Of a stretch of DNA of 64,000 nucleotides, positions 61,792 to 64,000 are shown in pieces. The notes under the pieces are model-generated. The model had not been told where the DNA came from. It searched no databases and worked only from the letters and a program-made list of their open reading frames with translations. Positions within the stretch are counted from its first letter, which is position 1; each line of letters opens with the position of its first letter. The stretch is from Pseudobdellovibrionaceae bacterium (GTDB lineage: Bacteria; Bdellovibrionota; Bdellovibrionia; Bdellovibrionales; Bdellovibrionaceae). The stretch spans positions 25,012-89,011 of the forward strand of contig JABWCN010000005.1 in NCBI GenBank assembly GCA_013359135.1, in the 5' to 3' direction. A program made the translations under genes and the position numbers.

Positions 61792-63891
61792 ATGAAACTA
61801 TCGTTCTTACTACGAGGACTTTTACTGAATGTTATGATTTTGCAAGGATGTATGACAAAAAATACAAAAACACTTACTCCACCAAAAACTTTCAAAGAAC
61901 CCGTAAAATTGGAAAAATTTGGTCTAACTCGAACAGACAATTATTTCTGGCTTAAAAACAGAGAAAATCCTAAAGTCCTTGACTACCTAAAGAGTGAGAA
62001 TGAATACACAGAGAAAGTTCTGTCTCCTTCATCCTCATTAAAGGAACAGTTATTTAATGAAATGAAGTTGAGAGTGATTGAGGACGAGTCTTCAGCACCA
62101 ATTACAAGAGGAAACTTTGAATATTCGGCTAGATTTATTCCTGGACATCAGTACCCTATTTTTGAAAGGAAAGATCTTCGAACTCAAAGTAAAGAAATAT
62201 TATTAGATGGTAATAAGGAAGCTTCTGATAGTGATTATTTTGAAACTACTGGACCACTTATGTCCCATGACCAACAACTGATGGCTTATGCCAATGACAA
62301 AAAAGGAAGACGATTTTACGATTTACATATAAAAAACGTAATTACGGGAAAACAACTTCCAATTAAAGTTGAGAACATTACAAATAATTTTGTTTGGTCA
62401 AAAAATAATAACTATTTATTTTATTGTAAACAGCACCCAGAAACCTTGAGAAGCTATCAAGTTTATCGTTTGGATATCAGAAAAAATAAATCAGAATTAA
62501 TTTATGAAGAAAAAGATGAAACATTTATTGTAAATGTTTATGATTCATTAGCTAAAGAATTTATATTTATTTTATCTTCAAGCACTTTATCAACAGAAGT
62601 CAGATTTCAAAAAAGCTCTGAGCCTTTAACTCCTTTTGTAGTTTTCACTCCCAGAGAGGCTAATCATGAGTATGAAGTCATTGATGGTGGTGATCGTTTT
62701 TACATTCGATCTAATTACCAAGCAAAAAACTTTAGACTTTTTGAAAGTTCATTGAGCCAATGGAAGCCATCTCAATGGAAGGAAATTATACCCAACAGAG
62801 ATGATACTCTTTTTGAAAATGTAATTGCCTTCAAAGATTTCTTGGTGGTGAGCGAAAAGAAAAACTCTCAAGATATCATTCGCTATATAAATAGAAAAAA
62901 CATAGCTGAAACTCAAGAAATTAAGTTTAAAGACAGCACCTACACAGCAGAACTTGGCACTCAAGCTGAGTTTACATCTCCTTATTTTAGATACATTTTT
63001 GAATCAATGAGACAACCTGATCAAACCTTCGAATTTGACTTTAAAAGTAAAAAAAGCACCTTGGTGAAAGAACGAAAAGTCCCGAATTTTGATCCTGAAA
63101 AGTACTCTTCGGAACGTCTATGGATTACGGCTAGAGACGGACAAAAAATCCCCGTATCTGTTCTGAAACTCAAAAAAGATTCTCTAAAAAGTCCACTACT
63201 GCTATATGCTTATGGCTCTTACGGTGCTTCTATGCCTCCTTGGTTTTCACAAAGTGTTTTTTCTCTTGTAGACAGAGGCTTTACATATGCCATTGCTCAT
63301 ATTCGAGGTGGTTCAGAACTGGGACGATTCTGGTATGATGAAGGCCGAAAAGAAAAAAAATGGAATACCTTTAATGATTTTATTGATGTGACGACCTACT
63401 TTTATGAACAGCCAACTATAGACAATAAGAATATCTTTGCAATGGGTGGCAGTGCTGGTGGTTTACTGATGGGAGTCATTAACAATACTAAACCTGAACT
63501 TTATAATGGTATTGTGGCTCAAGTTCCATTTGTGGATGTACTAACAACGATGTTAGATGATTCCATCCCGCTAACAACTGGTGAGTACGACGAGTGGGGA
63601 AATCCTAATGATAAAAAATATTTTGATTACATCTATTCATACTCCCCCTACGATAATGTCTTTCCTAAAAAATACCCTAATTTGTTGATAACAACAGGTT
63701 GGCATGATTCTCAAGTCCAATATTGGGAGCCAGCTAAGTGGACAGCTAAGCTCAGAGATAACAATTTATCTAATTCTATTATTTTGTTAAAAACAGAATT
63801 AGAAGCGGGACATGGTGGTGCCTCTGGTAGATATGAGCAACTAAAAGAAAAAGCTCTAGAGTTTTCTTTTATTCTTTCTACTGTTAAGTAA
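61792..63891 (+). CDS. Exported prolyl oligopeptidase / oligopeptidase B-like lipoprotein
   Basis: S9 serine peptidase. The N-terminal beta-propeller opens with the PtrB-like NYFWLKNRENPKVLDYLKSE; the catalytic alpha/beta domain has nucleophile Ser near 553 in GGSAGG, Asp near 638 in WHDSQVQYWEP and His near 673 in AGHGGASG. Unlike usual cytoplasmic oligopeptidase B, it starts with a signal and lipobox (ILQGC, Cys about 20), so it is probably exported and anchored. Its end overlaps a convergent minus-strand gene by 36 bases. Length about 700 matches the family. Confidence 0.93.
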   Translation: MKLSFLLRGLLLNVMILQGCMTKNTKTLTPPKTFKEPVKLEKFGLTRTDNYFWLKNRENPKVLDYLKSENEYTEKVLSPSSSLKEQLFNEMKLRVIEDESSAPITRGNFEYSARFIPGHQYPIFERKDLRTQSKEILLDGNKEASDSDYFETTGPLMSHDQQLMAYANDKKGRRFYDLHIKNVITGKQLPIKVENITNNFVWSKNNNYLFYCKQHPETLRSYQVYRLDIRKNKSELIYEEKDETFIVNVYDSLAKEFIFILSSSTLSTEVRFQKSSEPLTPFVVFTPREANHEYEVIDGGDRFYIRSNYQAKNFRLFESSLSQWKPSQWKEIIPNRDDTLFENVIAFKDFLVVSEKKNSQDIIRYINRKNIAETQEIKFKDSTYTAELGTQAEFTSPYFRYIFESMRQPDQTFEFDFKSKKSTLVKERKVPNFDPEKYSSERLWITARDGQKIPVSVLKLKKDSLKSPLLLYAYGSYGASMPPWFSQSVFSLVDRGFTYAIAHIRGGSELGRFWYDEGRKEKKWNTFNDFIDVTTYFYEQPTIDNKNIFAMGGSAGGLLMGVINNTKPELYNGIVAQVPFVDVLTTMLDDSIPLTTGEYDEWGNPNDKKYFDYIYSYSPYDNVFPKKYPNLLITTGWHDSQVQYWEPAKWTAKLRDNNLSNSIILLKTELEAGHGGASGRYEQLKEKALEFSFILSTVK

Positions 63892-64000
63892 TTGCTGATA
63901 CCAAAATAAAGCAATTTGAGTTTTAACGTCGGTAATTTGATGTTTCCAAACTAATTTCATTGCCTGTTCAAGAGTTAGTTCAACTGGTAACAAAAACTCT
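63856..64000 (-). CDS. C-terminal end of a probable Nudix hydrolase (partial)
   Basis: A minus-strand frame enters from the right edge and ends with TAG at 63858-63856. The visible 47 residues (ELTLEQAMKLVWKHQITDVK, then TQIALFWYQQLL) resemble the C-terminal end of ADP-ribose-pyrophosphatase-type Nudix proteins (E-x-x-I-T-D-x-K-T-x-x-A-L). The catalytic Nudix box would lie outside the window, so the call is tentative. The last 36 bases overlap the end of the S9 peptidase gene. Confidence 0.45.
   Translation of the reverse strand, partial: EFLLPVELTLEQAMKLVWKHQITDVKTQIALFWYQQLLNSRKNKRKL

Noticed and set aside
1..64000. CRISPR array, prophage, or insertion sequence
   Set aside because: No regular spacer-repeat series, phage structural gene, integrase or transposase was seen; TelA is the only gene with defence associations and is not in such a context.

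Overview
The window is AT-rich, gene-dense chromosomal DNA from a Gram-negative, flagellated or otherwise chemotactic bacterium. Supporting genes include an Mla phospholipid-transport set, heptose-phosphate kinase, outer-membrane barrels, many lipoproteins and a chemotaxis receptor. A CpaF-type ATPase, an FHA-GGDEF protein with DgcB architecture, a receiver plus broken-GGDEF protein, a PEGA Ser/Thr kinase and many exported hydrolases together point to Bdellovibrionota (predatory bacteria and relatives), but a low-GC member rather than B. bacteriovorus itself. That placement is inference from gene content; no rRNA is present to confirm it. I see no tRNA, rRNA, prophage, insertion sequence or CRISPR array.

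Layout. 1-7.5 kb, minus strand: a GYF-like/repeat membrane protein (cut by the edge), purH with a clear promoter, mlaD-mlaF-mlaE, and alr. 7.5-11.3 kb: a membrane histidine kinase translationally coupled to a receiver + degenerate GGDEF protein. 11.4-14.6 kb, plus: nadB, a lysophospholipase-like hydrolase, a lipoprotein. 14.6-18 kb: a zinc-protease-like lipoprotein, and a GMC oxidoreductase divergent from an AraC regulator. 18-19.8 kb: an orphan CpaF ATPase with a cupredoxin-like exported protein and a small partner, resembling the Bdellovibrio host-interaction locus. 20-27.6 kb: YedI, lipoproteins, nnr (NAD(P)HX repair), an inverted-repeat cluster, a MaoC hydratase, PhoH and PilZ.

27.6-35.8 kb: TonB-like protein, an outer-membrane barrel, a COG4324 aminopeptidase lipoprotein and a DUF3857-transglutaminase protein; then an unlisted 41-residue membrane protein with its own strong terminator, a clan-CD-like secreted cysteine peptidase candidate, and an ECF sigma / anti-sigma / Spy-CnrX-like triad. 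36-42 kb, minus: rlmN - PfkB kinase - coiled-coil protein - phosphoesterase - FHA-GGDEF (DgcB-like). 42-46.2 kb: SPFH - TelA - heptose kinase plus a divergent membrane coiled-coil protein. 46-48.6 kb: outer-membrane protein, small exported protein, coaE. 48.8-52.6 kb: PEGA Ser/Thr kinase coupled to a long-chain acyl-CoA synthetase. 52.6-57 kb: envelope proteins, MCP, two lipoproteins. 57-64 kb, plus: prlC, nadK, recN, an exported oligopeptidase-B-like lipoprotein, and the end of a convergent, probably Nudix, gene.

Themes. Cyclic-di-GMP/phospho signalling recurs (active FHA-GGDEF, inactive REC-GGDEF, PilZ, Ser/Thr kinase, histidine kinase), as does exported digestion (HExxH lipoprotein, aminopeptidase, transglutaminase-like, cysteine-peptidase-like, S9 peptidase). 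Both fit a predatory or biomass-degrading lifestyle. The most interesting targets are the doubly degenerate REC-GGDEF/kinase pair, the hit-like CpaF locus, the clan-CD-like protein, the sigma/Spy triad and the mutually exclusive hairpins at 24.85-24.91 kb.
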